A DNA stretch of 64,000 bases from Prosapia bicincta (GCA_036971475.1 JBAIZL010000001.1:214623575-214687574); one strand, 5' to 3'. Numbered from the stretch's first letter, positions 35,268 to 48,900 are shown. Numbers and translations: made by a program. The notes: generated from the letters alone by a model not told the origin.

Positions 35268-35833
35268 TTCTTCAAGCTTCCGTCCACACCAAAAATCTTT
35301 TCACCGATCCACCGCAAATTTGGTACAAGCAACCTCCCAACTTGAAAAACATCCTAGTACATCCTAAACTACCAGACCCTGATGCAGAGAAACCACACAA
35401 ACTTCCTCATGGCTCCTTCCCATGCAATAGACCTAGATGCAAGACGTGTCCAATACACCCCTCAGCAAATAGTTTCAACAGCCAAACAACAAAAATGGTC
35501 TTCAAAATACAGGGTCATCATAATTGTACATCGAAAAATGTCATATACCAGCTACAATGTAAACTTTGCTCAGCATAGTACATAGGCCTGACCACGGATG
35601 GTCTGAATATCAGAATGAATGGCCACAGATATGATGTTAAAATTATGAATATGGATAGACCAACAGCTCAACATGCTGCGAGTCACAACATCACAACTTT
35701 TGATGACTGCTATACCACAAAAATAATTAAATCACTCCCCTCTGATTGCAATCCCTCAGAACTGAGAAGGTGGGAACTATCATACCAGTGGTATACCAAG
35801 TCCAGAGAATCCCCTAACCTCAACATCAGATAA
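35268..35833 (+). pseudogene. PLE family A endonuclease, truncated upstream copy
   Basis: The frame runs from LQASVHTKNLFTDPP to the natural end SRESPNLNIR and a TAA. A TAG at 35576-35578 replaces the Gln codon just before YIG in the endonuclease. It has a few other differences from the complete copy. It shows that the complete copy's own stop after KSR is premature, because here that position is a Glu codon. Confidence 0.85.
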
Positions 35834-35925
35834 ATCCATTCATTTTTTTTTTTTTTTTCCTAATAGTCTTATCTTTTTTCCCCTGACAGACTTATATAAA
35901 CTATAATCACTCATATGCTCATGGA

Positions 35926-35994
<69 letters not shown>

Positions 35995-36033
35995 ACGTTA
36001 TCCTTAAAATTACTTACATAGTAATATATTAAC

Positions 36034-36088
<55 letters not shown>

Positions 36089-36336
36089 TTAATCTGTGCA
36101 TCTGTGACATCTGATTTCTACTCTACACAATCTGTGATTACAACTTATATTTATTTTATTTCATTCTCTCATATTTCTTTTTGTGTTTTCTCTTCCATTG
36201 ACAAACACCACTGTGTGGTTGAAATATATCATTGTTTAAGTGCTTTTATGTGTTTCTATTTCAAGACTACAGTGTGGACTCTTATCAAAGTAAGTCTGTC
36301 AGTCTCCTAGTCCAAAAAATCTAAATAATCTTTACC
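35268..36336 (+). repeat. Upstream truncated PLE copy (left pseudo-LTR of family A)
   Basis: From ttcttcaagcttccg onward this is almost identical to 38710-39958 at the end of the complete element. It covers the endonuclease coding end, 3' UTR, TA tracts and the terminal marker at about 36291. PLEs are often found as such partial tandem copies, whose flanking repeats are called pseudo-LTRs. Unlike the right copy it lacks the palindrome. Confidence 0.85.
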
Positions 36337-36443
36337 AACCAAAACTAACCTAAAAATATATAAACATATATTTCATCTTTCCATTTTCATATTCCTTCCC
36401 TATCTTTGTATGTGTTCTTTCCTCCTTTCCTATCTTATATATA

Positions 36444-39251
36444 ATGAATCTTCCTAAGCTGTATTTGAAACAGCTTAAAAACCTGGCTTTTAAAATCTCA
36501 AAAATAAACATGCATATACTGTTTTTAGAAGCATGTCTAAATCTAGGCATTACACCAAAGGGTTTAAATATGAAATCACCACTGTCAGGTATGCCCCAGT
36601 ATATCAAAACTGTTATTTCTCCAATTTACAAAAACAACTCTTTCCAAATTACAAGTTTGGTCTTACAGTGTCACAAACAAGAACAAGTCAAATTATCTGA
36701 ATTACTAACCTCAACGGCCAAATTAATTACCTCCAATTTTCCATATCTAATACAACAAATGGAAGATACTCTCAATAAAGCATACATACTGCAAGACAAT
36801 CTTGCAAAGAATAAAATACATAAACTTTCAAAACTCTGCATTCAAGAAATAAATCTTTTTGGCCAAATCAAAAAATATGATAATCCAGTTTTACCTGCCG
36901 ACAAACCACCTCTTGTTTGTGACAAACCTAGCCTAAGTTCTCTCTTCAAGATACCAGTACCCTGTGGACAACTCCCTAAACTGCCAACCCAATCATTATT
37001 GCTAAATAACAAAAATAATAATAAAAACAGTCCTGATATAAGAAATAACCCTTCACCAAAAACAGTAGCCGTGCACAATATTTCCAACCACACACTCTCG
37101 GAACATGAACTACAAGTAATTTCTAAAGGCCTGTCATTCACACCAGCTAAGGAAATAGACCAATTCAAGTTAGGAAAAGATGTTTTCAGCTTTGCCAGAA
37201 AACTTGAGATAAAAAATTATATAGCTCAGACACCAACTTTCAAAACGGATACAAACATAGACGTATGTCTTGCAAAATTCAAACCACCCTCCAACTGGGA
37301 TCCACCACCACTACCACCTGATCACCCCATTGAACTTTACATCAACTTTATCATGCAAAGCATCACCGATATAAATTTCACTAAAAATCTGAAGACTAAA
37401 CCTAACCTTACCAAATTAGAAAAAGCGGCAATATTTTCGTTGAAAAACAATAAAGATATTATGATTCTTCCAGCAGATAAAGGTTCAACCACTGTCATTA
37501 TGAACAAAGAAGACTACATCAAAGAAGCAAATAAGCAACTGTCAGACATCACAACATACAAAATACTTACAGATAACCCCACTACAGAATTCAACAATTT
37601 ACTCTCGGACCTACTCAAATATACAGCTCCTGAACAAAATATTTCGGAAACATCTCTAAAATTATTATATAATGAAAACCCATCTACTCCTCAATTCTAT
37701 ATATTACCAAAGATCCACAAAAACATAATCCCTCCACCTGGTAGACCAAAAATTGCTGGCTGCAATTCAGTAACGGAAAGAATTTCAGCTTTCCTCGACT
37801 CACACCTTCAACCCTTAGTAAAGAACCTTCCATCACATACCCAGGACACCAATCATTTCATAGATCGACTCTCATAAATATCTGTACCTCTACCCCCGGT
37901 AACTATTTTGGTCACCATAGATGTCACCTCTCTCCATACCAACATCCCTCATGCACACGGCCTATCTGCAATAGAGAATTTTCTGAACAAACGCCCAGGC
38001 AAGCCTTCTCCCACTACACCTTTTCTTGTGAACCTGACCAGGTTCATCCTCGAGAAGAACAACTTTCAGTTTGAGGGAAGGAACTACCTTCAAATAAAGG
38101 GAAAAGCAATGGGCACCAGAATGGCACCATCGTACGCAAATCTGTACATGGGATTGTTGGAAGAAAGTTTTCTAAAGACACAAACACACCAGCCATTATG
38201 TTGGTATAGATATATAGATGACATCTTCCTAATTTGGACACAGGGTGCTTCAACACTTGAGGCATTTTTAGACAGCCTGACACAATTCTCCACACTTCAA
38301 TTTACCTGGGAGAAATCTACATCAGCCATCACCTTTTTGGATGTAGAGGTAACACTCCAGAATGGAAATATCAACACAGGAATTCACATCAAACCGACAA
38401 ACCACCTACAATACCTCCATTTCGACAGCAACCACCCAATAAACATAAAACGATCCATTCCATACAGTCAAGCAATCAGGGGTAAGAGAATCTGTTCGAA
38501 TGATAGGGAATTGGAAGATTTTAATAGAAAGATATCAACAGCCTTCCAGAGAAGAGGATACCCAAAAAAACTCATTGAAAACCAAATTCATTCAGCACAA
38601 TCCTCGGTTCACCATAAACCACAAACAGAACAAAATAAACTGTCTTTAATAACAGACTACCATCCTGGTCTACATAAACTCAACAAGATATTGAGAGATG
38701 GCTTCAAAATTCTTCAAGCTTCCGTCCACACCAAAAATCTTTTCACCGATCCACCGCAAATTTGGTACAAGCAACCTCCCAACTTGAAAAACATCCTAGT
38801 ACATCCTAAACTACCAGACCCTGATGCAGAGAAACCACACAAACTTCCTCATGGCTCCTTCCCATGCAATAGACCTAGATGCAAGACGTGTCCAATACAT
38901 CCCTCAGCAAATAGTTTCAACAGCCAAACAACAAAAATGGTCTTCAAAATACAGGGTCATCATAATTGTACATCGAAAAATGTCATATACCAGCTACAAT
39001 GTAAACTTTGCTCAGCACAGTACATAGGCCTGACCACGGATGGTCTGAATATCAGAATGAATGGCCACAGACATGATGTTAAAATTATGAATATGGATAG
39101 ACCAACAGCTCAACATGCTGCGAGTCACAACATCACAACTTTTGATGACTGCTATACCACAAAAATAATTAAATCACTCCCCCCTGATTGCAATCCCTCA
39201 GAACTGAGAAGGTGGGAACTATCATACCAGTGGTATACCAAGTCCAGATAA
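36444..39251 (+). pseudogene. Penelope-like element family A, nearly intact RT-endonuclease gene
   Basis: One frame of 935 codons interrupted only by TAA at 37875-37877. The N-terminal part has the PLE pattern LFLEACLNLGITPKG. RT motifs are ILPADKGSTTVIM, YILPKIHK, VTIDVTSLHTNIPH (motif A), GKAMGTRMAPSYANLYM and YRYIDDIFLIW (motif C, both Asp present). The endonuclease follows: a Cys motif CNRPRCKTCPI, then NVIYQLQCKLCSAQYIGLT, RMNGH and ELRRWE. A Cys cluster ahead of the GIY-YIG domain recalls the Neptune group, which I propose with moderate confidence. The gene lies in a PEX1 intron on the opposite strand. Apart from the stop codons it looks capable of function. Confidence 0.9.
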
Positions 39252-39282
39252 TCCCCTAACCTCAACATCAGATAAATCCATT

Positions 39283-39319
<37 letters not shown>

Positions 39320-39405
39320 CTAATAGTCTTATCTCTTTTCCCCTGACAGACTTATATAAACTATAATCACTCATATGCTCATGGAAGCAATATATATATA
39401 TATAT

Positions 39406-39612
39406 ATGAAGTTAATATATTATTATTGTAAGTAATTTTATCCACCATTAAGTGCAATAATTTTACCTTGAGTGATGAGGCACCTTTCGGTCACTTGACC
39501 ATTGTCGATTCGACAATGGTCAAGTGACCGAAAGGTGCCTCATCACTCAAGGTAAAATTATTGCACTTAATGGTGGATAAAATTACTTACAATGGTAATA
39601 TATTAACTTCAT
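39406..39612. repeat. 207-bp palindrome in the PLE family A end
   Basis: Arms of 103 bp mirror around the base at 39509, with two differences seen near the outer ends. The centre, gtcgattcgac, lies inside the core segment of a hammerhead-like motif, so each arm carries the motif from the core to stem I but lacks the first strand of stem I. Confidence 0.92.
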
Positions 39613-39656
39613 AAAGTCAGTGCAACGGAAAAACAATGGATAACGTTAAATATCAA

Positions 39657-39657
<1 letters not shown>

Positions 39658-39722
<65 letters not shown>
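39658..39722. repeat. (TA)n microsatellite
   Basis: Pure TA tract of about 64 bp within the right pseudo-LTR of PLE family A. Confidence 0.95.
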
Positions 39723-39724
<2 letters not shown>

Positions 39725-39955
39725 TTAATCTGTGCATCTGTGACATCTGATTTCTACTCTACACAATCTGTGATTACAACTTATATTTATTTTATTTCAT
39801 TCTCTCATATTTCTTTTTGTGTTTTCTCTTCGATTGACAAAGACCACTGTGTGGTTGAAATATATCATTGTTTAAGTGCTTTTATGTGTTTCTATTTCAA
39901 GACTACAGTGTGGACTCTTACCAAGGTAAGTCTGTCAGTCTCCTAGTCCAAAAAA

Positions 39956-40180
<225 letters not shown>

Positions 40181-40762
40181 TTCAAGCACACAATGATCTC
40201 TATCAATAAAAAAAAAACAGATTTAATCCCTGTTTTATAAAACTGTAAATAAATCACATTTAGGCCATCTAAATATATAAATCATATTTAGCAGATGAAA
40301 ACTAAAGTAAGAATAAAAAAATAAGAGAAAGTCTTGAACCAAAGACGACCAAATATGACAGATTGAAAATAGGGAGCACCACCAGATTGTCAAATAAAGA
40401 TGTAAAAAACGCTAGGCACTAGTTTTGTACGACCAACTCACAATGCTACAAGAGATTTTATTATATGAATGTTAGCATAGTTTTGAAGAGGAGAATCAAA
40501 GTACGTCCCTGAGCTTCATAAGAGTATTTTGTATATATTAAATTAATTTTACTAACAGTCCCATACATTACTATATTCCTGACCTTGTGGATACAATCGT
40601 AAGATAAATATTATCATAAATAATCTAAGATTAATATACATATAACTCTGTATAGATACAGTAATTCTTGGATCACACTTTAGCACCTTACATTAAGGTT
40701 CTGCTATAAAACTGATGGTTTAAATTCAAACTAACAATATGAAATCATTAAATAATACTTAC

Positions 40763-41541
40763 ATTTTTCCCAAATGATTTTAAATATACTTCAAATAGAA
40801 GGTGATCTAATTCTGGTTTGTATTGTGATAATTTCACTTTGGAGCCAACTGATAATTTCAAAAATTTTCTTATAGTGCTAGAAACAAATATAAAACTAGT
40901 TTGTGTGTATGCAACAGAAAATGTATTACACTCACAGCTAATGCTATATAAACGAACACAAATATTATTTGAAGTCTCATGGCTATTACTTTTTGATTTA
41001 TCACTGTCTCTTCCATTAGACTCAGTCTCTGCATCTGTACTCATTTTTTCTAATTTTTTTTTTTCGAAAGGAACAACTGACAGAATACACAAGAGAGGAA
41101 TCCTTTCGTCAGACGACTCTAGGCACCAATCAGGGAGGCTTTTACAATGAGTAAAAACATTGTATGGATTTCTTATAGGGTTATGCACATCTTTACAACA
41201 TCCTTGATTTTTTTCATCATTTAACAAGGGATGAACACGAAAAATATGAGGCACATTTGAGATACAATTTGAAATGTCATCTTCCTCTCTTAAATGCTTT
41301 TCTACAGTAGTATTTGAATTTATTCCTAAAACATTTCTATGTAAATAATCTGAAAATGTTCCCCATATTGACGAATATCTTTCTCTGTTCTGATAATTGT
41401 CTATTACAATAGCTCCATTGTTTTGATCCGGTCTTGATAAATTTTCTGATTTTATATTATGATGTTCAGCATTGTAACTTGCTATCACTAATTCTGTGAA
41501 AGGTTGTAAACGACCAACAATTTTTTTTGATTCAAGTTCAT
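40763..41541 (-). CDS. PEX1: PEX1 coding exon 4 (long linker exon)
   Basis: The largest exon (779 nt), acceptor TTTTCACAG and donor GTAAGT, phase 1 in and phase 0 out. It covers about residues 145-404, the poorly conserved linker between the N-terminal domain and the first ATPase domain. Landmarks are SSIWGTFSDYL (vertebrate SLWTMIGSIF), PHIFRVHPL (NIFRV) and STIRKFLKLSVGSKVKL, the last resembling the second substrate-like fold. A Lys/Ser/Glu-rich stretch (EKKKLEKMSTDAETES) is probably disordered. Confidence 0.85.
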
Positions 41542-44324
41542 CTGTGAAAATAATGATAAATTAGACAAACAGAAATACAGAATATGATTTATAACATATT
41601 TAAAATTCATTCTAGTTTTGAAAATCAATACATAATTTAAAATTATAAAAAGTTTACTTAATGGAAAAGTATTTTTTTTAAAACTGTTTAAAAGAAAAAT
41701 CAAAACTAACCAAACAGAAAACCTGTAATACAAATTATTCTTTTTGATAATCTGCTAAATAGTATAGTGTAATTTTAGAAACTCTACAGACCTTTCAGTA
41801 AGTATTAGAATGGAAATAACTGAGTTTTTAGCAAAGAAAATCCCTCCTGAAGTAAAAATAAAATTAAACCAAAAATTTTGAACTGAATTTCAAAAATTAT
41901 GTTCTATTTCCTGGAGTAATGAATACAATACCTGGAACCATGTTGTTAAACTATTTACTGTTTATGATTTAAAATACCCTATAAAAACACCAAATTGTAT
42001 GTGAGTTTTAACTATAATACTCTAAATTACAATCCAAACCAGCAGTTTCCTAATTATGTACACGATGAGAAATGAAAAAACGCCTTTTTTTACTACATTT
42101 CAAGAACTTTAAAAACCATCTTGTATAACATTAAATGACAATTCATAAAAAATTCACGAGATTTTTACAATAACCAAACTATTATCATAATATTCTGAGC
42201 AATAAAAGCCTGAGCATGGTTTGAAAGCAAAACAATTGTGAAATAAAATTAATACAAATCAGCTATTAGTATTGCAAGATGAAAATCTAGAATAAAAATG
42301 CAATTAAAGCAACTTAAAATATCTCGAAGCTCTTTGCTGGGCACTGACACAGTATTAACTGGAATCCTAATAAAATAGAAAAAGTTTTTTTCTTGAATTT
42401 TTTAGATAAAATTCATAACCATTATTTTTTACATAAAAACAGAGTTTTTAATGTCTGTTTTTTTCTACATTAATATAAAACTAGACAATGACTAGAGTCA
42501 TTGGTATACAAATATTTATTACAAAATAAAATGTTATGAACTTACCAACTTGCAGTTTCAGATTCATTGATTTGGATACCCATACTGTCAAAATTTGTTT
42601 CTTGAAAATTATTTGAACTTGATTCAACAAAGATCTTTCTACATGATCTCTGCTAAGGCCCTACATCAAAATAAAATGATACATTAATTTTTTATTAAAA
42701 ATTTGATACTGATGGGTCGTTTAATTTAAATATAATAACTGGTTATTCCTCACCATTTAATTACTTAAACATAATGATATTTGATTTTTTAGTTTATCTG
42801 AGCGAGATAAATTGTTTTGAGTTATTTGCTACATTCTTAAGAATGTATATAGTTTTTAAAGCTTATTACTATACTTTTATAAACATCCTAAATAAGGCAC
42901 GATCATAACTTGAGTGTGAAAGTCTGTATTTCAGTTAAGAGTATTGTTGTCTGTGTTGTTTAATAGGAGAACTATAAGGTATTCCAAATCTTCTCCATAT
43001 TTCTTGTTTGACTTATATAAACATTGACCAAAGCTTTTTATATTATTATATCACATTGAAGTTTTGCTTTTCATTTTATAATTCATGTTGAAAATATTTA
43101 CTGTAATTTTTCAGTTCGCTCATTCAGACTAAATTACCATTTTTTATTATTATTTTTAAAGTTTTACAAGTAGTATATAATCAGTTTAAACATCATAAGT
43201 CAATTTCTATTATTAGTAGACCATTTCAAAGAACTCTTTAAATAGAAGTGATAGTTTTAAACTGGCTACAGAAAACTGATCTTAGAACAAAGCCCCACCC
43301 CTTTCCTTTGATTAGCATTCACGTACCAGTACATGAGATCGTACAACGGCCAGCAGTTGCAATCCTGTATATGTATGTTCTACCATTTCTCTCAGATTAG
43401 CATTGCCATGTGTTTAAGATTTGTTTTCCTGTGTATTGTGATGTATTCTAGGTTAAATATTTGCAACTATCTGGACAATAAATACTACATAGAGTGCATA
43501 GTCACCATTCTTTTGTGTCCAATGTCTATGGGTTTTGTCATGTATTTACAGATTATTTCGAACTTTGTGCGATATTTTACAACGAATTGGGGATTGAATA
43601 GTGAAGAAGTTCTTTTGTGTCCAAAGTCCATGGTTTTCCCACATGTTTAAGATCATTTTGTTTGTAGTTTGGGAGGTATTTTACAATAAATAAGTATTTT
43701 ACAAAAAAAATAATAACGGATAATTTTTTAGAAAAAAAAAATTGTCAGTAAGCGCATGATTAAGTTTGGTAAACATGAAAAAATAATTCATAAAAAAACA
43801 TGATTAAACATTACTATAATCTTAAAAATTGGAGAAAAATTTAAATAGAAATTAGAAAAAGAAAAACTGTAAACATCTTTCAAAAATATGTTGCTCCCAG
43901 AGGCCATATCATGGCAGGCACATATTGCTAATCAAAGGGTTAATTCCAATCCCATCACCTAAGGTACAGCTACAAATACAGGATGGAAAACTAGTGCCCT
44001 ACATGACATTGAAGTGCAACCTAAGTGTTCCAAGCAATGGTTTATTTTTTTGATAAATTTCAATATGCTGCCCTGTAATCATTTGTTCAAACAATTTAAT
44101 GGAGAAACAATGAGATCTACATCATTCGCTGAGACAACTTGCAAACAGATGCTTCGATGTGAGAAACTTCCTGCTGTAGTTACATTCCAATCCAATCTGT
44201 AAGTATCAGTAAAACTTGAGCAAAGACACTTATACCTTTCGGTTATGGTAAGAGCAATCCAGATCGAAGACTATGGCTCAGAACTAGCCTGGACCAATCA
44301 ATGACTACCATGCCATATACCATA

Positions 44325-44329
<5 letters not shown>
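41542..44329. other. AT-rich intron DNA around PEX1 coding exon 3
   Basis: Apart from the exon at 42546-42660 I see no gene. 43300-43650 has an open plus-strand frame of 105 codons with two related segments (ttttgtgtcca...tccatgg / atgtctatggg). It looks like an eroded duplication, not a gene. Confidence 0.5.
42546..42660 (-). CDS. PEX1: PEX1 coding exon 3
   Basis: 115-nt exon (acceptor GATGTAG, donor GTAAGT), phase 0 in and phase 1 out. It encodes RDHVERSLLNQVQIIFKKQ and then VWVSKSM, matching the vertebrate stretch with LEQHLLDQIRIVF and PVWV. It continues directly from DDYDIL of the previous exon across a 10.7-kb intron that holds the LTR element. Confidence 0.88.

Positions 44330-44391
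<62 letters not shown>
44330..44391. repeat. (TA)n tract at the LTR element insertion site
   Basis: About 60 bp of TA directly before the left LTR. TATA at 44388-44391 and again at 51042-51045 could be a 4-bp target duplication of the TAYA type used by gypsy/17.6-like elements, but in a TA tract this is not proof. Confidence 0.9.
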
Positions 44392-44393
<2 letters not shown>

Positions 44394-44683
44394 TAATGTG
44401 AACGATTTATGTGAACCTTTCATAATAAAATGCGTGCTAGGAAATTTCCTGCTTAAGCAGCTTTTGTATTATATAGGTGGTGAGAACAGAGCCCCAGCAG
44501 TGCGTAACTTGCCTCTGTATCGAACAGACGTCTTCCACTCCAATTGAGTGCATATCAATTGAATTGTTTTATTAAGTAATTAATGTAACAGTTTTCTAAA
44601 TTAATTGTTATTAAATTCAATAAAGGTTTATAAAAATAAAAATCATTTTTAAAAACCTTTCCAGCTTAATATAACACGTAACT
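44392..44683 (+). repeat. Left LTR
   Basis: 292 bp. It differs from the right LTR by about 7-8 substitutions over 279 comparable bases and by a 13-bp partial duplication near its start (atgtgaac twice). It contains aataaagg as a likely polyadenylation signal. Confidence 0.9.
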
Positions 44684-45069
44684 GGCGCAGTCGGTAGGAC
44701 ATCTCGGGAAAATTAGTGCATATAATTTTCATCGATTTTAATCGTTAACCGAGATACTGCAAAAAAAACTCGATCCATTACAGAGCCAATATCTGTAACG
44801 GTATCAAGAAAACTTTAGTAGAGTGAATATCTACAAAAACTTAATAGAGTGCATGTCTATTAAGAGCACGAGTGAATTTCGTGTAAGTGAAAAGTGAAAA
44901 GTGAAAATTTGTTCAATGAGCAAAGTATTTTGGATCAACTTGTAAGTAGATCTTAAGAAGTACAATTAAGAAAAGTAGAGTAATTACTTTTTATATTATT
45001 TTATATCATTGATTTTAATTTTTATTATTTTAAAGAAAATAATATTTTAAAGAAAATAATATTTTAAAA

Positions 45070-45860
45070 ATGGCAACGCCAACATTAAAGAAGGAATATC
45101 TTGACATGATTCCTGAGTATAATGGAGAGCCCACTATGCTTAATAGATTTATATCAGTATGTGATAAAATAGTCAGTAAGTTTTATGTATCTGAAAATCC
45201 AGAAGACTTTCAGAACAAATACCTATTTTCTTCTATACTAGCTAAGTTAAAAGGCCAAGCATTAGAAATGGTAGTAAATTCAAATTATTAAAATTGGTAT
45301 GAGATTAAAAACGTATTGTTAACCAGCTATTCAGACAAAAGAGATTGCTTTACTTTAAATCTAGAAATGGTCGAATTAAAACAAGAAAATAATGAATCAC
45401 CCTTTAAGTTTTACGAAAGAATTCAAAAATTATTAAATTTGCAAATCTCATTTTTTATTAATAAAGAGCCTCAAAGACAATTGGCCAAAGATGTTTTAAT
45501 AGAATATGTGCAGAAATTAGGGTTAAGAGTTCTCCTTAGGGGTTTACATGAATCCGTAGGATCGCTAATGAGCACGAAAAATCCAGATTCTCTTAGCGAA
45601 GCACTTAACATGCTTACAAATTATTTTCAATTTAAAAATAACAAAATATTAAACAGAACATCCCACCTAGGGCCCAACAATACCCGCCTACTCGCAAACC
45701 CATTCCTAACAAACAAACCTTCCAAAATTATAGGCCCAACTACCAAAATAACCCTAACCAATTTGCTAAACCTAACTCATACGTACAACAAAATCAACAA
45801 CAGAGACAATCCAATAATTACACACCACTAAAAGTTCATCAAAAATTTGAACCAGAACCA
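45070..45860 (+). pseudogene. LTR element gag, with stop and frameshift
   Basis: The capsid-like part starts MATPTLKKEYLDMIPEYNG and is interrupted by a TAA at 45289-45291. It continues in frame with NWYEIKNVLL and further capsid sequence. Near 45650 the frame shifts, and the following 200 bp are Asn/Gln/Pro-rich in the frame that leads into the next ORF. No CCHC knuckle is seen, as is common in this group. Confidence 0.8.
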
Positions 45861-46622
45861 ATGAGCATTTCCACACGTCATACAGGGAACACAATTAGAC
45901 AAAATAGACTTTATCAGATGACAGGGAAGCCAATAGAAGAAGAGAATTACGATCAAACTATGAACCGATTGACTGAACAGATGACTGACTCTTATCTGAC
46001 CGATCAAACAGATTATGAACCGCAAGAGGACCCTGACAGCTACATAGACTTTGATAATTCAACACAAGAGGAAAACGCATGTGGATTCACTCAAGAGGAC
46101 AATCACACCCAAAATAATTTTGTAGGACTAACCACAATAAAAAAAACATTTTCCATAATAAATATCAAAGACGACACAAACGAACTACCATACATCCACG
46201 ATCCCAAGACTAACTTAAAGATGCTGATTGACACTGGAAGCACGAGATCATTTATAAAAAAATCAATAGCTTTCCAATTTTTCAAAAACACCCTAAAACA
46301 AGAACCATTTGAAGTGCGTACAGCTCATGGAGTATCAAAAGAAAAATACAGTTGTACACTACCACTTTTAGGAAAAGAAACAACCAAATTCTATTTATTT
46401 GATTTCCATAAGGATTTCGACTTACTCCTTGGATTAGATAACATAAAAGAATTAAAAATTAACTTAAATTTTGTGAATGATAAATTAATATTTTGCAATA
46501 AACAAATCCCGATTAAATATTTTAACACAGAAGAACAAAATAATAATAATAATAATAAAGGCAAATGTCAGGAACAGAACGCAAAAAAAAGGAACAAGTT
46601 ACGTTATACAAGCCCGCACTAG
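45861..46622 (+). pseudogene. LTR element gag end and aspartic protease
   Basis: An acidic stretch (EEENACGF, EDNHTQNN) is followed by the retroviral-type protease motif MLIDTGSTRSFI and LLLGLDNIKEL. DTG is the catalytic triplet, present and intact. A (AAT)n run near 46540 precedes the stop. Pol normally continues from here by frameshift. Confidence 0.82.
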
Positions 46623-46785
46623 CCAAACGATTAAATTTAGAATACAAAATATTCAAGATGGAGAAGGACTCTTACCATACAAACACTTAAATGGATTAGA
46701 AATTCCACAGTGTATAGTCTCAGTACACAAGGGAGAAGCCTATTGCCCTATTATAAACAACACAGAAGAAAATGTAAAATTAACA

Positions 46786-48094
46786 GTGAATGAACAATTA
46801 GAATTAAAATTTTTAGAAGAATACAATATCCTTGAACCTGATACAATGCAAACGAACACTAATTTCAATTTATTAGATTATAAAAAAAAAAAATCGAGAA
46901 GAAAAAATTTAGATTTATCAAAATTTAGGATGGAACATATGAACTTAGAAGGAAAATCCGCTATAACAAGTTTAATAGAAGATTATGCAGATTTATTTCA
47001 TATTGAGGAAAACGATTTAACTTCTACCAACCAAATAAAACATGTTAGGACTACTGATGAAATTCCCGTATACTCTAGAAATTATAGATATCCAGAGATT
47101 TACAAGAACGAAATTAATAAACAAACTGAGGACATGCTTAAACAAGGAATTATTAGACCTTCAAATTCTCCATGGAACTCTCCTGTCTGGATTGTACCCA
47201 AAAAAAAGACGCTTTTGGCAAAAGAAATTTTCGATTAGTAATAGATTTTAGAGGATTAAACAAAAAAAAAAAACAATTGACGATAAATTTCCCTTGCCAT
47301 TTTAGAGGATTAAACAAAAAAAACAATTGACGATAAATTTCCCTTGCCAAACATTACAGACATTTTAGATAAATTAGGACGATCCCAGTATTTTACAACT
47401 TTAGATCTAGCCTCAGGATTTCACCAAGTAGAGATGGATAAAAATAGCATAGAAAAAACAGCGTTTTCAACGGAAACAGGACACTACGAATTTTTAAGAA
47501 TGCCCTTTGGACTAAAGAATAGCCCCCCTACATTTCAAAGAATTATGAACAATATTCTGAGAGGAATCCAAAATGAAACATGCCTAGTTTATTTAGATGG
47601 CATTATAATTTATTCCACTAGCCTTCAGGAACATATAGGAAGACTTAGAGAAGTTTTTGACAGGTTATGCAAAGCCTACTTTAAAGTACAGCTGGATAAA
47701 ACAGAATTTTTAAGAAAAGAAGTAGCATATTTAGGACATGTTGAGACACCTAATGGAGTAAAACCCAATCCCCAAAAAATATTAGCAATAAAGGACTACC
47801 CAATACCAAAGACTACCAAACAAATTAAAGGATTTTTAGGACTATTAGGCTATTATCGAAAATTTATTAAAAACTTCGCCAAAATAACAAAACCGTTTAC
47901 TAGCTGTTTAAAGAAAAATGCAAAAATAAATATAGAAAATCCAGACTTTATAGAATGCTTTGAAACAAGTAAAAATATATTAACAAATGAGCCACTTCTA
48001 CAATACCCAGATTTCGAAAAAGAATTTATTTTAACGACAGATGCTAGCAACTATGCATTGGGAGCAATTTTAAGCCAGGAAAAGACCTTCCTAT
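46786..48094 (+). pseudogene. LTR element reverse transcriptase, active site mutated
   Basis: Motifs: [31 protein letters not shown] (motif A Asp), [14 protein letters not shown] (motif B) and [12 protein letters not shown] (motif C). The second Asp of motif C is Gly. Near 47205 an A-run changes length and shifts the frame. Just after, about 50 bp is duplicated in tandem (47247-47350). RNase H begins with [14 protein letters not shown] and the frame shifts again at about 48080. Confidence 0.88.
47247..47350. repeat. Tandem duplication of about 50 bp inside LTR element RT
   Basis: tttagaggattaaac, an A-run and gacgataaatttcccttgcc occur twice. The A-runs are 12 and 8 long. Confidence 0.9.
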
Positions 48095-48900
48095 AGCGTA
48101 TGCCAGCAGAACTTTAAACGACAGGGAAACTAATTACTCTGCGATTGAAAAAGAGCTATTAGCAATCGTATGGGCAACAAAACATTTCAGGCCTTATTTA
48201 TTTGGGAGAAAATTTAAAATTTATACAGACCATAAACCTTTACAATGGTTATTTTCAGTTAAGAAACCAAATTCCAAGCTTTTAAGATGGAGGTTAAAAT
48301 TGGAAGAATATGATTATGACATAAGATACAAAAAAGGCAAACTAAACCAAAATGCAGATGCATTGTCCAGAATACAATTAATTGTCACTGATAAAAGGTC
48401 AACGAACACCCAACACACTGTAGAACCGGGGACCTTGACTTATCTGCAGCTGACTTGCTACAACGCTATTTCCCAGAACTAGACGACAACAAATCTATGG
48501 TCGTACAACTCGACGCAACAGATAACCCCAACCTAGAGGACAATGACGAAAGTGGCCAAACCATCCACTCCAATTTTGAAGGAAACACCCAAATAGAAAT
48601 ACCAATTTCCGACGAGCCTGTAAACTTTGGGAAAAACCAAATATTCTTATCTTTAGTAAAATATGAGCAAAAAAAAGGTAAAAATAATAAAACTATTCGG
48701 AACTTCAAAAACTCGTTTAATAGTCGAAATATCAGAGAATAACTTAAATGAAGACATAGTTAACTTTGTAAAATCGTATTTGGTACCTAAAATAAAATAT
48801 AATCTATATTTTGAAGACGACTTTTATGAGAAATTTGCATCATGCATAGCCAAAAATTTCAAGCAAACTGAACTAAAGTGAAAACTTAGTTAAGTGTAAC
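48095..48900 (+). pseudogene. LTR element RNase H end and RT-integrase spacer
   Basis: In a third frame: [32 protein letters not shown] and NADALSR, the typical gypsy RNase H end. Overlapping short frames to 48880 are rich in Asp, Asn and Lys and resemble the poorly conserved spacer before the integrase zinc finger. Confidence 0.8.

Noticed and set aside
40818..41150. Plus-strand frame of 110 codons
   Set aside because: It lies opposite PEX1 coding exon 4 and has no motif of its own.
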